From: Kingdonia uniflora
Lineage: Eukaryota; Streptophyta; Magnoliopsida; Ranunculales; Circaeasteraceae
Direction: 5' to 3'
DNA length: 64,000 bases
NCBI GenBank assembly: GCA_014058105.1
Contig: JACGCM010002776.1
Coordinates: forward strand, 1,178,001-1,242,000
A model generated the notes under the pieces. It searched no databases. It was given only the letters and a program-made list of their open reading frames with translations, and had not been told where the DNA came from. Positions 1 to 10,469 of the stretch are shown here, one piece after another. The number at the start of each line of letters is the position of its first letter. Position 1 is the first letter of the stretch. Position numbers and translations under genes: made by a program.

Positions 1-619
1 TCATTCATTTACTTAAGTCAATCACGTGTAGTGATCATAAACTACAACCCCCCAAGAATCGTTACTTGAAAATCTGATACCACTTAATTCACAATCGAAT
101 TGAGATTAACCTAATCGAAGAAGTTAATGCGAAGAACACAAAATTGGCGGGTAAAACTTCACAAAAAGAGTTTCAATAGCTCAAAATTTGATTAAAATAA
201 ATTCCTCTCTTGACCTATCTCTGGATTTCTAGATCCCTTTTTCATTACATAACCTTTCCCTCTTAAAGGTTACAAGTTTCCTAGTTTTAACATAGGACAA
301 AAATTCCCTTGAAGCGACCTAAAAATAACATAAGTCGTGGCCCTGTTTGAACAAATCAGTTCTCTGCTCGAACAAAAGATACATAACCCATTATGTTCGA
401 ATAAAGTGAAAGTCTATTTGAATAGAACTGGGTCTGTTTGAATAGAATTTTTTTATTCAAACAGAAGACTCAGAACTGGTTCTGTTTGAATAAAGATTTA
501 CTATATTTGAACAGACTAGGTTCTGTTCGGATAAAACATTTCTCTATTCGAACAAAAACCTCAAAACTCACCTTTGGTCTTCTAACTAAGGGGTTTGATG
601 TCTAGATCCTCCTGGATCA
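1..619 (-). mobile_element. 5' LTR and start of internal region of a minus-strand LTR element (TTCGAA-rich family)
   Basis: Positions 85-619 form an LTR in minus orientation. Directly to its left, 68-82 reads on the minus strand as TGGTATCAGATTTTC, the initiator-Met tRNA primer-binding site, so the internal region lies to the left and is off the window apart from bases 1-84. The left LTR end matches the solo LTR at 37048-37633 (shared blocks around CGAATTGAG and CGAAGAACACA), and both end in GATCA. Positions about 350-570 hold many imperfect copies of TTCGAA/TTTGAATA. The element lies inside the integrase region of the copia element that resumes at 620. The copia or gypsy class cannot be decided because no coding sequence is visible. 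Confidence 0.7.
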
Positions 620-1720
620 TTTAACGACATCGTACACACCACAACAAAATGGCGTAGCTGAGAGGAAGAACCCCACTATCGTGAATATGGTACGAAGTAT
701 GCTGCAGACATCAAATCTTTTTAAGAGATTTTGGCCATAAATAGTCTTATGGAGTATCTTTATCCTCAACAGGAGTCCCACTATAGTTGTAAGGAACATG
801 ACACCAGAGGATGCATGGAGCGGCAGAAAACCAAATGTGGAGTACTTGCGAATCTTTGGGTGTATAACATATACCCATATTTTTGAAGAACTGAGAACAA
901 AGATTGACGATAAAGGTCAGAAATGTGTATTTTCTTAGTTATAGTGATAGTTCAAAAGCTTATATAAACTCTATAATCCAAAAACTAAGAAAATCATCTT
1001 TAAACAAGATGTGATTTCGACGAAGAAAATACATGGAAACGGAATGTTAAAGATGCAGGAAAGCCAGTACTGGTTGTCTTCGATGATGAAGAAAGTCATC
1101 CGCCAGTTTCTAATGGTGAAGCGCAATCACCAATCATGCTTGAACAGATGTCAACCAACCCTCCTTCAACAATGGTACGATCACAATCTGCTCCATCTTT
1201 CTCAAGGCCATAAAGAACCCACATGAGCATACTTGGAAAATTATGATCTAAGTGGAGTGGATGAATCAGATGATCCAATTATATACTTTGCTTTATTTGC
1301 TGGAAGTGACCCAATAGCTCTCATGGATGTTGTTGAAGAACCAAAGTGGTAGGAGGCCATGAATGTCGAGATATCTAAGATATCGAGAAGAACAATACAT
1401 GGGAGTTGGCTAATCTCCCAGATGTATACAAGTCGATCGGTGTGAAGTGGGTATACAAGACGAAGTTGAATGCTGAAGGAAAAGACGACAAATACAAGGC
1501 AAGGTTGGTGGCTAAGAGTTATAAGCAACAACAAGGCATCAACTATGAAGAGGTATTTGCTCTACCCGCATTGCAGCACAAAACATATAGCCTATTTTTT
1601 AACTGGATGTGAAGTCAATATTTTTATAGGGAGATCTGCAAGAAACTGTGTACGCATCAACCACTTGGTTACGTACAGAAAGGTGGAGAGAAGGTGTACT
1701 GATTGAGGAAGGCCTTATAT
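620..1720 (+). pseudogene. Ty1/copia pol remnant, left part (integrase C-terminus to reverse transcriptase)
   Basis: Plus-strand, frameshifted copia polyprotein. Just after the LTR boundary comes the integrase hallmark TPQQNGVAERKN (about 635-670), followed by the region that ends at a degraded GCIxY-type block. A linker and the start of the reverse transcriptase follow, with WVYKTKLNAEGKDDKYKARL near 1447-1506. The reading frame is broken by several stops, so this is a relic. The fragment ends at 1720 inside the codons for K-A-L-Y, where a gypsy element is inserted. The reading picks up at 7057 with GLKQAP, which fixes the insertion point to the base. Confidence 0.85.
1716..1720. repeat. Left target-site duplication (TATAT) of the gypsy element
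   Basis: TATAT here is repeated at 7052-7056 on the other side of the element. Removing the element and one copy restores the copia codons K-A-L-Y-G-L-K. Confidence 0.85.
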
Positions 1721-2074
1721 TAATAGAGAACACGTAGTGGAAGCGATTTGAATCGAGAAAATAAAAGAGATTGCAAAGAAATAATAATAAAGAGAGAAAT
1801 TTTATTGATCTTGGTTGAATGCATCTCTCAACTATTACATGCCTATTTATAATAGAGCTAGAGGATTCTCATATTAGAAGGATCATATTATTTAGACATA
1901 AGCTTAATCTAGAAAAAAATAAGGCATAGAGCTAAAGGATTCTCATATTAGATGGATCCTATTATTTAGACATAAGCTTAACCTAGAAACGAATAAAACT
2001 AGAAAGAAAATTAAACCTAATAAGATTAAAATCATCCAAGCCTTTGGGCTTAATCATTTAAAGGCCCTGCATCA
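1721..2074 (-). repeat. 3' LTR of the gypsy element
   Basis: 354 bp, nearly identical to 6698-7051. The end of the integrase reading frame runs about 25 bases into it before its stop. It holds an internal near-duplication of about 75 bp (segments ending in the CTTAATCTAGAAA and CTTAACCTAGAAA blocks) that both LTRs share. Confidence 0.9.
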
Positions 2075-3430
2075 TGCTCCTGTTGTGGAAAAGAACTCGC
2101 CCACAAGTTCTCAAAAGGAAGAGAATCATGTGTGTCACCGTAATAAGGAGAAAGGTCCACCACATTAAATATAGGCGAGATGTTGTAATCTTCGGGTAAG
2201 GAAATGACGTATGCATTATCGCTAATCTTCTTAAGTACTTCACATGGCCCAATCTTTTTCATCTTCAATTTATTGTAAGTGCCAACCGGAAAATGTTCCT
2301 TTTTCAAATAGGCCATGACAAGATCACCAACTTCAAAAGTTTGAACACGCCGATGTGCATCGGTCGAAGTTTTGTACTTAGCATTTGAAGCTTCAATATT
2401 TTTTGTAGCCATCTCATGAATTTCGGCAACTTGATCGAGGAAATCATTAGACAATGAATTCACACCCGAAACTTTAGGAAGATCTACAAGATCGAGGGGG
2501 TGTTTAGGAACCGTAGAATAAACAATCCGAAAAGGAGAAAAATTGGTAGATCTACTCTAATAAGCATTATAGGCGAACTCGGCATGAGGAATACATAAAT
2601 CCCATTGCCTTGGCTTTGCACCGGATAAAACACGAAGTAAATTTCCCAAAGTGCGATTAACTACTTTCGTTTGACCATCGGTTTGCGGGTAAGCGGTGCT
2701 GCTAAACTTTAAAGATGTATCCAAACGTCGCCAAAGAGTTTGCCAAAAATAGCTTAAAAATTTACTATCGCGATCGAAAGTAATAGATTGTCGAACACCA
2801 TGAAGGCGAACAATTTCTCGAAAGAATAAATTTGCGATTTGGACCGCATCATGAGTTTTTTTTTGCAAGGGATGAAGTGTGCCATCTTTGAGTAGCGATC
2901 GACTACCACAAAAATTGAATCAACTTTTCTTTGAGTCCGAGGGAGGCCCAATAAAAAAATCTATAGAAATATCGGTCCAAGGTGATTCGGGAACTAAAAG
3001 AGGGGTGTAGAGGCCCGTATTTTGAGCACGACCTTTGGCTTGTTGGCATACAAAACATTTGTGAACAAAGTCTGCAACATCTTTCTTTAAAGAAGGCCAA
3101 AAATATCGTTCTTCTACCAAAGTAATTGTTTTATTATGACCTAAATGTCCACCAAGACCTCCTCCATGTAACCCTTTAATAACGTACTCTCGTAAAGAAC
3201 CTTAGGGAATACAAAGACGAGTACCATGAATAAGAAAACCATAATGAAGAAGAAAGTCGGCCGTACCTCCTTGATTATTGTTGCATTTTTCTCACATCTC
3301 CGAAAAATCCGCATCATCGACATATAGTTCTTTAAGATAATCAAAAGCAACGATAGATGTACGAACGGTAACAAGAAGGGATGCACGTCGACTCAAGGCA
3401 TCAGAAACTTTATTTTGCTTCCCCGGTTTG
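2050..3430 (-). pseudogene. Gypsy integrase (zinc finger, catalytic core, C-terminal domain), broken
   Basis: Three pieces in changing frames give a gypsy integrase. About 3030-3170 encodes an HHCC zinc finger (H-x-x-L-G-H ... CFVCQQAKG). About 2570-2990 encodes the core, with [25 protein letters not shown], a first aspartate region, FDRDSKF for the second aspartate, and [14 protein letters not shown], where T-K-V-V replaces the usual T-E-x-V, so the catalytic glutamate appears lost. 2050-2463 encodes the C-terminal GDLVMAYLKKEHFP block and a tail ending NVVDLSPYYGD, which resembles the chromovirus region before a chromodomain. No clear chromodomain follows. Stops near 2545, 3200 and 3290 make it nonfunctional. 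Confidence 0.85.
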
Positions 3431-4041
3431 TGCTTGATAGAAAAATTAAATTATTGAATCTCGGCGATCCAACGAGCATGCATTCGATTAATATTGGTAT
3501 TACTTTGAATGTACTTGAGGGCTTCATGATCGGTTTATAATAGAAATTCATTTTGAAGTAAATAATGCTTCCAATGCTTAAGAGCTTGTACAATCGAATA
3601 AAATTCAAACTCATAAGTAGTCCAAGTATGGCGAGCTTCACATAACTTTTCACTATAATACACAATTGGTCTTCCTTCTTGAGTTAAAATCGAACCTATA
3701 CCACGGGCGGAGGCATCACAATCTACTTCAAATAATTTTGTAAAATCGGGTATAATAAGAACCGGTACTGAAGATAGTTTTTCTTTTAGTAAAGCAAAAC
3801 TTTGTTCGGCTTCAGGACTCCAAGTAAGGCGAGATTGTTTTAAACAATCGGTAAGAGGGGCCGCTATAGTAGAAATTTTTTGCACAAAACGACGATAAAA
3901 GGATGCCAATCCATGAAAATATCGAACATCAAAAATAGTTTTCCGAATAGGCCACTCACGAATAGCCTTGACTTTTTCTTCGTCAACATAAATACCATCG
4001 GTGGAAATGATAAATCCTAAGAAAATAAGTTTAGCTTGCAT
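3430..4041 (-). pseudogene. Gypsy RT connection and RNase H domain, broken
   Basis: Reading frame 3535-4041 encodes KLIFLGFIISTDGIYVDEEK (end of the RT thumb), the connection with SFYRRFVQKIS and LTDCLK, and the Ty3-type RNase H start FEVDCDASARGIGSILTQEG with IVYYSEKL and the catalytic-glutamate block TYEFEFYSIVQALKHWKHYL. The last part (SDHEALK...NRMHARWIAEIQ) runs on in another frame towards 3430. Cleavage of the RNA strand after copying is the normal role. The frameshift around 3535 and the stops upstream indicate decay. Confidence 0.85.
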
Positions 4042-4660
4042 AAATGTACACTTCTTGAGTTAAATTTAGAGAAAGGTACCTTGAAGTGCTTAAAATACTT
4101 GTTGAACATGGTAAAGATGTTCCTTCTCATCTTTGCTATAAATGAGAAAATCATCAAATTAAACGATGACAAACTTGTTCAAGAAAGGCTTTAAAACCTC
4201 ATTCATAAGCCTCATACGTACTAGGAGCATTAGAAAAACCAAATAGCATAACATGCCAATCATATAATCCTTCTTTAGTTTTGAAAGCCAATTTTAATTC
4301 ATCTTCGGGACGGATTCAAATTTGGTGATAACCGCTTTTGAGATCAATTTTAGAAAAAAAATTTGAACTGGAGAGCATATCTAACATATCATCAAGGCGA
4401 GGAATCGGAAAACGATAACGTACCGTGATTTTATTAATAGCTCGACTATCAACACACATGCGCCAAGAAACATCTTTCTTTGGGACTAGGAGCGCCGAAA
4501 CCGCACACAGACTCATTGATGGACGAATAAGACCTTTAGAAAGTAGGTCTTGTACTTGCTCTTGTAAAATCGCATGGTCTTTTGGTGGCATGCGGTAATG
4601 TGGTAAGTTTGGCAAGCTTACACCCAGATCAAGATTGATGTGAAGTTGAATATTTCTCAT
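4042..4660 (-). pseudogene. Gypsy reverse transcriptase, broken
   Basis: The intact part 4316-4660 carries the RT fingers/palm blocks [50 protein letters not shown] and [14 protein letters not shown] stop follows at 4316. The next block continues downstream ([19 protein letters not shown], about 4230-4290). The catalytic loop near 4145-4185 reads V-I-V-stop-F-D-D-F-L-I-Y-S, so the tyrosine before FDD is a stop while both aspartates remain. Sequence type is chromovirus-like gypsy, but I do not assign a clade firmly. Confidence 0.88.
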
Positions 4661-4729
4661 AGGAGGTAGAAAATCCGAAAACTCGTTAGGAAGAATACTA
4701 GAAAATTCATGTAAAAGATCTATAACTTC

Positions 4730-5389
4730 TTAAGGCATGTCATTAGGATTGGAGACATCACCTTTAGAAACAAGAGCAAAAATAGTTTCGGCCTCTTGAA
4801 CATCTTTCTCCACATCATCGGAATGCAATAAAAGCGCTTTCGCAGTCGGAGGTGCTTTGGGCCTCACATTGGGCTTCATAGGAGTAAACAAATACTTGAG
4901 ACCACCTTTTGTAAATGTGTACGTATTGTTACGTCCCTTGCTATCAACATCTAAATCAAACAACCAAGGTCGTCCAAGAAGAATATGACAAACATCCATG
5001 TCAACGACATCGCACAAAATCTCCTCACTATATTTGCCAATAGTAAAAGGAACCCGACATTGATGTGTAACCTTTGAAACACAAGTATCCTTGATCCAAT
5101 AAATAGGATAAGGATCCGAATGCAAATTAAGAGCAAAACCAAGCTTCGAAACCACCGATTTAGAAATTATATTTTCGCTCGAATCACTATCAATGATAAA
5201 TTTGGCGAGTTTACCGTTAATCAAGCATTGGGAGCGAAATATATTATTACGTTGGGACGTATCTCCCTGTTGTGTAAAGAGAAGTTTACGAAAAATACAA
5301 CATCGTTCATCTTCTTCATCGCATCCATCAAGAACTTCTTCAATAATATCCAACGACGACTCAAATAAAATTGAATCACAAAGAGCCAA
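4730..5389 (-). pseudogene. Gypsy aspartic protease region with altered active site
   Basis: An open frame of 219 codons between gag and RT. Residues 57-75 give the retropepsin site as FIIDSDSSENI, where families of this type have D-S-G. Here glycine 69 is aspartate (codon 5183-5185). Later residues show the flap/second-half motif DVCHILLGRPWLFDLD and the linker with YTFTKGGLKYLF towards the RT. The catalytic aspartate itself is kept. The frame continues past its stop at 4730 into the [15 protein letters not shown] lead-in of the RT, so the stop is secondary. Confidence 0.8.
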
Positions 5390-5461
5390 AACGGATGAAT
5401 GCTCATGAACCTCACCATCAACGATGACCTCCTCATTATGATGTTTTAAATTTACTCAAGA

Positions 5462-6662
5462 ATTTGCATTGTTTCGAGATGGGCAAATATTGGATGCATG
5501 ACCATGTTGGTTAAAACGATAGCAATAATTTTGTTTAGAGCGGGCATAAGGGTCGGTGGGGTGTTCAAGCAAAGGTTTAGGGTCGGAGGGTCAGTTATTT
5601 TGGTATTAGTTAGGAGGGCGATTATGGAGTTGCGGGAAACGGATGTTTGTGGTAGAGTTAAGGGTTTGTAGAGAATTATTTAAGTTGGGTATTTATAAGG
5701 GATGTGTTGGGTGTAAAATGGTTTGTTTGAGGAGATGAGGATGATGAATACCCTCGGTATTGTGGTCACCCATTATTAGGAAATCGTTTGGCCTTATCGA
5801 GAAATTATTCCGCTCGTTGAGCTAACTCAATAACGATATCCATAAAAGGAATATGCGACATCGACATCTTGTCTTGAATCTCAAAACGTAAACCTCCAAT
5901 GAAGCGACTAAGTTGCTTGACCTCATTCTCACTCATACCATTACGCGCCAATAAACGGTAAAAATCTTTAAGATTTTCGGCAACGGGGCGAGTACCTTGT
6001 TTTAAATTTCAAAGTTGGTCATAAAGAATTACTTCATAGTTAGAAGGTAGAAAATGACGTCATAGATATTTCTTCATTTGTGCCCAATCACGAATAGGTA
6101 GTTTTCACTCTTTAGGATGAGCTTCGACAATACTATCCCACCAAATGTTAGTACTACTCTTGAGCTTATATGCTACGAGCAAAGTTTTCTTTTCCTCTGG
6201 AATATGCATGTAATCAAAAAATTTCTCCACCGTAGAAAGCCAATCGAGAAAATCTTCGACATGAAGATGGCCATTAAAGGCCGAAAGATCGACCTTCATC
6301 TTGTACTCAAATTGATGGGGTTGTGCTTGGTGAGGTGTAAAATATGGATCATGAATATATGAATCGGGAGGTCGCCTACGTACACCATCGACAAGAGCCA
6401 TATCGTTCATAGATAATTCATAATCATGGCTATTTTGTTGGGATTGGTAACCGGGTGGGTAGTTTTGGTGGTTATTGGTCTTTTGTGAAGTGTGGTGGTG
6501 TTGTATAATTTCATGTTGGTGGTAACGGTTTGGGGAAGAGGTAAAAGAGATGGATTGGTGAGAGTTGCCAAGATTATTAAGATTTTCGGCGAACTCTTCC
6601 CTCGTTACAAGGTTTCCAAGATTTCTGTCTTGGGCACGGTCTTCGTTTTCGTTGTTCACCAT
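5462..6662 (-). pseudogene. Gypsy gag with degraded zinc knuckle
   Basis: Starts at the methionine at 6662, about 20 bases inside the primer-binding site. The first 185 codons are open: an Asn/Gln/His-rich leader, then the gag core MKVDLSAFNGHLHVEDFLDW, FFDYMHIPEEKKTLLVAYKL and WWDS. After a stop at 6102 the core continues in frame with LKQGTRPVAENLKDFYRL and ENEVKQLSRFIGGLRFEIQD. A CCHC knuckle lies at 5483-5524 but reads C-Y-R-F-x4-H-x4-C, so its second cysteine is phenylalanine. Role: virus-like particle coat; not functional now. Confidence 0.85.
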
Positions 6663-6680
6663 CTTGGCATGGGCCTACGA

Positions 6681-6695
6681 CTGAATCTGATACCA
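6681..6695 (-). other. Primer-binding site of the gypsy element
   Basis: Minus-strand TGGTATCAGATTCAG, complementary to the 3' end of initiator-Met tRNA, two bases from the 5' LTR. Confidence 0.85.
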
Positions 6696-6697
6696 CT

Positions 6698-7051
6698 TAA
6701 TAGAGAACACGAAGCGGAAGCGATTTGAATCAAGAAAATAAAAGAGATTGCAAGGAAATAATAATAAAAAGAGAAATTTTATTGATCTTGGTTGAATGCA
6801 TCTCTCAACTATTACATGCCTAGTTATAATAGAGCTAGAGGATTCCCATATTAGAAGGATCCTATTATTTAGACATAAGCTTAATCTAGAAACAAATAAA
6901 ATATAGAGCTAGAGGATTCCCATATTAGAAGGATCATATTATTTAGACATAAGCTTAATCTAGAAATAAATAAAACTAGAAAGAAAATTAAACCTAATGA
7001 GATTAAAATCATCCAAGCCTTTGGGCTTAATCACTTAAAGGCCCTGCATCA
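6698..7051 (-). repeat. 5' LTR of the gypsy element
   Basis: 354 bp, partner of 1721-2074. On its right is the second TATAT (7052-7056), then the copia reading frame resumes. Confidence 0.92.
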
Positions 7052-7056
7052 TATAT

Positions 7057-8138
7057 GGACTAAAACAGGCACCGAATTCTTGGTATTGTCGTATAGAGGC
7101 ATATTTTGTGAAAGTTGGGTTCCATAAGTGTCCATATGAGCACACATGTTTCGTAAAAACCAGAACCGATGGAATTTTTTTTGGTAGTGTACTTATATGT
7201 GGACGACTTGATATACACTGGCAACGATCGTACGATGTTCAAGGACTTCAAATAGTCAATAATGGCCGAGTTTGAGATGTCAGATCTCGGAATGATACGC
7301 TACTTTATGGGCATAAAAGTAGTTCAGTCCGATGTGGGTGTTCTCATATCATAAAAAAAATATGTTCAGAAGATTCTGGAATGATTCTTGATGAAGGATT
7401 ACAATCTGGTACGCACGCCAGTTGAAGTTGGATTGAAGCTAATGAAAGATCCCGAAGGAAAGAAGGTTGACAACACATTATATAAGCAGCTCGTGGGAAG
7501 TCTCATGTACTTAACCGTGACCAGGCCATATATTCAGCACGCATACAGTAAGCCTCATCTGTCGATACATGGAGAATCCAACGAAGTTGCATCTAAATGC
7601 TGCAAATAGGATTGTGCGATACTTGAAAGGTTCGGCTAGGTTGAGAATATTTTACAAGAAAGGAGATGATACTGATAACGATAACGATAATGGTAGAGAT
7701 CCTGATGATTGGAATTACATCTTTGGGTATGATTTTATGCTGGGATCAGAAACGATTTCATGGTCGTCAAAGAAACAGTCGATTGTTTCTTTATCTACCA
7801 CGGAAGCAGAGTATGTCACTGCTACGTCTTGTGCATGTCAAGCAATATGGTTAAGAAGAATGCTTGGTGAAGTAGGGTTTCATCAAAATTGGAAAAATTC
7901 TATTTATTGCGACAATAGTTCGACAATTAAATTGTCGAAGAATCCAGTTCAACACGGGAGAACGAAGCACATTGATGTGCATTACCATTTCTTGCGAAAT
8001 CTAGTCAAAGATGGGACGATTGATCTTATCCACTGCACGAGCGAAGATCAAGTTGTAGACATTTTCACCAAAGCTTTCAAGTTAGACGCATTCGAGAAAC
8101 TTCGGAAGCTACTCGGGGTTTGTTCGTTTGAGGGATGA
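7057..8138 (+). pseudogene. Ty1/copia pol remnant, right part (RT C-terminus and RNase H)
   Basis: Continues the fragment that stopped at 1720. It opens with GLKQAPNSWYCRIEAYFVKV and, after a frameshift, has the catalytic loop YLYVDDLIYTGND (about 7180-7225) and DLGMIRYFMGIKV. Frame 7388-7609 gives MKDYNLVRTPVEVGLKL and LVGSLMYLTVTRP. Frame 7569-8138 is the RNase H: WSSKKQSIVSLSTTEAEYVT, CDNSSTIKLSKNPVQHGRTK and ending FTKAFKLDAFEKLRKLLGVC. The usual SDWAGDLDDRKST block is replaced by a DTDNDNDNG stretch, so the first RNase H aspartate region is damaged. Stops and frame changes make it a pseudogene. Confidence 0.88.
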
Positions 8139-8403
8139 AGAAAACTCAGCATGATAAATGGTGGTGTGTTTACTTCCTAATCAAATGACATGGGCAAATG
8201 TGTAACACATGAAGCAATAAGTCAAGCTACCAAAACCACAGTGTTCATAGTAGGTAGCATAGTTAGGTATTCGGCTTTACAAGCCAAGTTGGATTTGTGC
8301 TCTAATATATAAATAAAGGCTTGTAATATGTTGTAATCATATCATCTCATCCCAAGTTTGATCAATAAAGATTTATTCTTTAGAGTTTAGAATTATGTTT
8401 TCA
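8139..8403 (+). mobile_element. Probable 3' LTR of the first copia element
   Basis: Directly after the pol stop codon. It holds TATATAAATAAAGG near 8306, AATAAA near 8364 and an end at TTTTCA near 8403. The partner LTR is outside the window, so both borders are estimates. Confidence 0.45.
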
Positions 8404-9444
8404 GCATATATGCTTTAAATACATGTTTATCCGATTTAGCTACTGTACAGTGTACACCTTGTCTATTGTCTCTTATTTTAGCTTACGCATTTGATTGTAA
8501 ATCCTATCATGCCTTGTGTAGAACTTCACGGAAACCTCCAAAGTCTCCTTAAGCTTTAACAGCTTTTTTTTGGATATCTTAACCTCTAATGAGTTTAATA
8601 GTTTATACGAGGATACCTCCTCAAACAGTGATGTTTCTGTAAGTTTTTGCATCATATATCCGTGTTATGCAAACACCTTATACAACGCAGCTTCAGTTTT
8701 GTAATCTCCTATGATTTGAAGTTTGTTCTTTACGCTGGACGAATCATTGTTACATTTCATACCTCTTTTCCTTCCATTCGTATCCGAAGAGCCTTGCTTA
8801 TGATCTTGGAATAGAAGCTGCACCGTAATTTTAATTAGTTAACTGACTGTATTTCTTGCTGCAAATAGTACCGGCATCGTTTGAACTCCAGTTACTCCTA
8901 TTTCAAATAAGTCTAGCAAATAAGTCAGTAGGCCCTTAAGTACTCCCCTAATCGAATAAGCAACCGAAAAATGTTCATTAATACTGATTTTTTTTCCCTT
9001 CCGATTTTTCATTCTCAACATGATGAATGCAAATCAGTGAGAAGAGAGGAGTTCGTATTATTTGTTTGAATTCATTTTCTTTTCTTTTTACACTCTTTCT
9101 TGCTTTGAAACTGACAGCTATGTGGCTATGCAAAGTCCTCTTTTCATTTTTGGTTAGCTAAAAATAATTTGCACTGCATTACTGCCTAATTTGTATCTGC
9201 ATAAATCCCTTCATATGCAGGTATCGTTGCGCTTTTCTTGTTGTTTAGTGGAACTGCCATTGCTAGAGTCAAAGCCTGGTTTATCCTCCGTTTCCACTTC
9301 ATAGCACTGAACAGGAACCGGTTTTTGCGCCTGAAGACACATCAGGCGGCAATACCCGATATATTATCCTTACAGAAAATTATCTTTTGAGTTGTTTGTG
9401 TTGTGAGTTTGAAGAGTAAATCAGCTTAAATATTTAGGGTATCT
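8404..9444. other. Unassigned DNA with possible exon fragments
   Basis: No complete gene. On the minus strand, 8473-8822 has exon-like lysine-rich coding (frames ending KLLKLKETLEVSVKFYTRHD) behind an AG at about 8822, and 8839-9021 has a 60-codon frame with a leucine-rich stretch. On the plus strand, an acceptor-like TATGCAG at about 9220 is followed by GIVALFLLFSGTAIARVKAW, a membrane-like segment. None is a family I recognise. They could be remnants of a broken neighbouring gene. Confidence 0.3.
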
Positions 9445-9482
9445 AATTCTAACTTTGAAAGCGAAGTACACATCTCAGTACA

Positions 9483-9975
9483 TGATCAAGTTGAAGGGTG
9501 ATTGATTGCAAGTTTATAAGAGAAAACGGAAACAAATTTATAAGAAAAAGAATAGGTGAAATTTCACATCTCAGTACATGATCAAGTAGAAGGGAGATTG
9601 ATTGCTAGTTATAAGAGAAAACGGAAACAAATTTATAAAGGAGAAGGAAAGGGTTAAATTTCATTGATATATAATGGATATGAGTAGCAATCCAGTACAG
9701 ATATTCTGGAAACAATAGGCATTGATTGCAAGTTTTATAAGAGAACGGAAACAAATTTATAAGAAAAAGAAAAGGTTTAAATTTCATTGATATATAATGG
9801 CTACAAGGAGTAGCAATCAAGTACAGATATTCTGGAAACAATAGGCATTGATTGCAAGTTTATAAGAGAAAACGGAAGCAAATTTATAAGAAAAAGAAAA
9901 GGTTAAATTTCATTGATATATATAATGGCTACAAGGAGTAGCAATCGAGTACAAATATTCTGGAAACATTAGGCG
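9483..9975. repeat. Tandem repeat array, about four units of roughly 97-127 bp
   Basis: Units start near 9501, 9598, 9721 and 9847, each with ATTGATTG, TATAAGAGAAAACGGAAACA, AATTTATAAGAAAAAGAAAA and, in the last three, AATTTCATTGATATATAATGG and ACAGATATTCTGGAAACA. The third and fourth units are almost identical, while the first lacks the second half. The array lies 3' of CDC20. Confidence 0.9.
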
Positions 9976-10469
9976 CAATCATGAGCAGTTTGCTGAACAC
10001 TGAGTATGAAAGGAAAACAACAATATATATATATATAATCTTCAAGTCGGCTTTGACACAAGATGTGATTGAAGCCATTGCAGCGATTGTGGACAAACAT
10101 TCAGATAAGTAAAATACTTTTAAAAGTCCCTGGGAACTGATAGCAATATCTGCAAGAACAAGAAAATTAGAAAGTTAATTAATTAATCTATATAACTTCA
10201 AAGAACATTCTGATTCAAGAAAAGTCTCTAGCTAATGTAATACCTTAGGTTTTATTTCTCCCATTGGAATTCAAAAATAGTATCCCCAGGAAACTGTTGA
10301 CAAATATAGTGCATACAAATTAAAGAAAAAAAATTGTAAGAGTTCAAAAGACGATTGAAAACAAAGTAACATAGATATATGACCTGCATATCCAGTTATT
10401 GTTGTTTCTATTATATTTGAAGTCTTTTTCTGTTCTCCGAAAATTTTCCTAAGTGAAACATTCCAAAAT
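9976..10469. other. Region 3' of CDC20, probably its 3' UTR and flank
   Basis: AT-rich, with a TA run near 10022. No independent coding signal. The part next to 10470 should be CDC20 3' UTR because the gene runs leftwards. I could not fix the polyadenylation site. Confidence 0.4.

Larger units (their letters stand above)
1721..7051 (-). mobile_element. Complete but inactive Ty3/gypsy retrotransposon, minus strand
   Basis: A 5,331-bp element with two 354-bp LTRs (1721-2074 and 6698-7051) that differ by scattered substitutions, flanked by TATAT duplications. In element sense the LTR begins TGATGCAG and ends CTCTATTA. The primer-binding site lies at 6681-6695 on the minus strand (TGGTATCAGATTCAG, initiator-Met type), two bases inside the 5' LTR. 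The order gag, protease, reverse transcriptase, RNase H, integrase is the gypsy order. Each domain carries stops or frameshifts, so the element cannot make its own proteins. The high LTR identity suggests it is younger than the copia element it split. Confidence 0.92.

Noticed and set aside
350..570. CRISPR-like regularly spaced short repeats (TTCGAA)
   Set aside because: Spacing is irregular, units are 8-10 bp and imperfect, and the sequence is a plant LTR.
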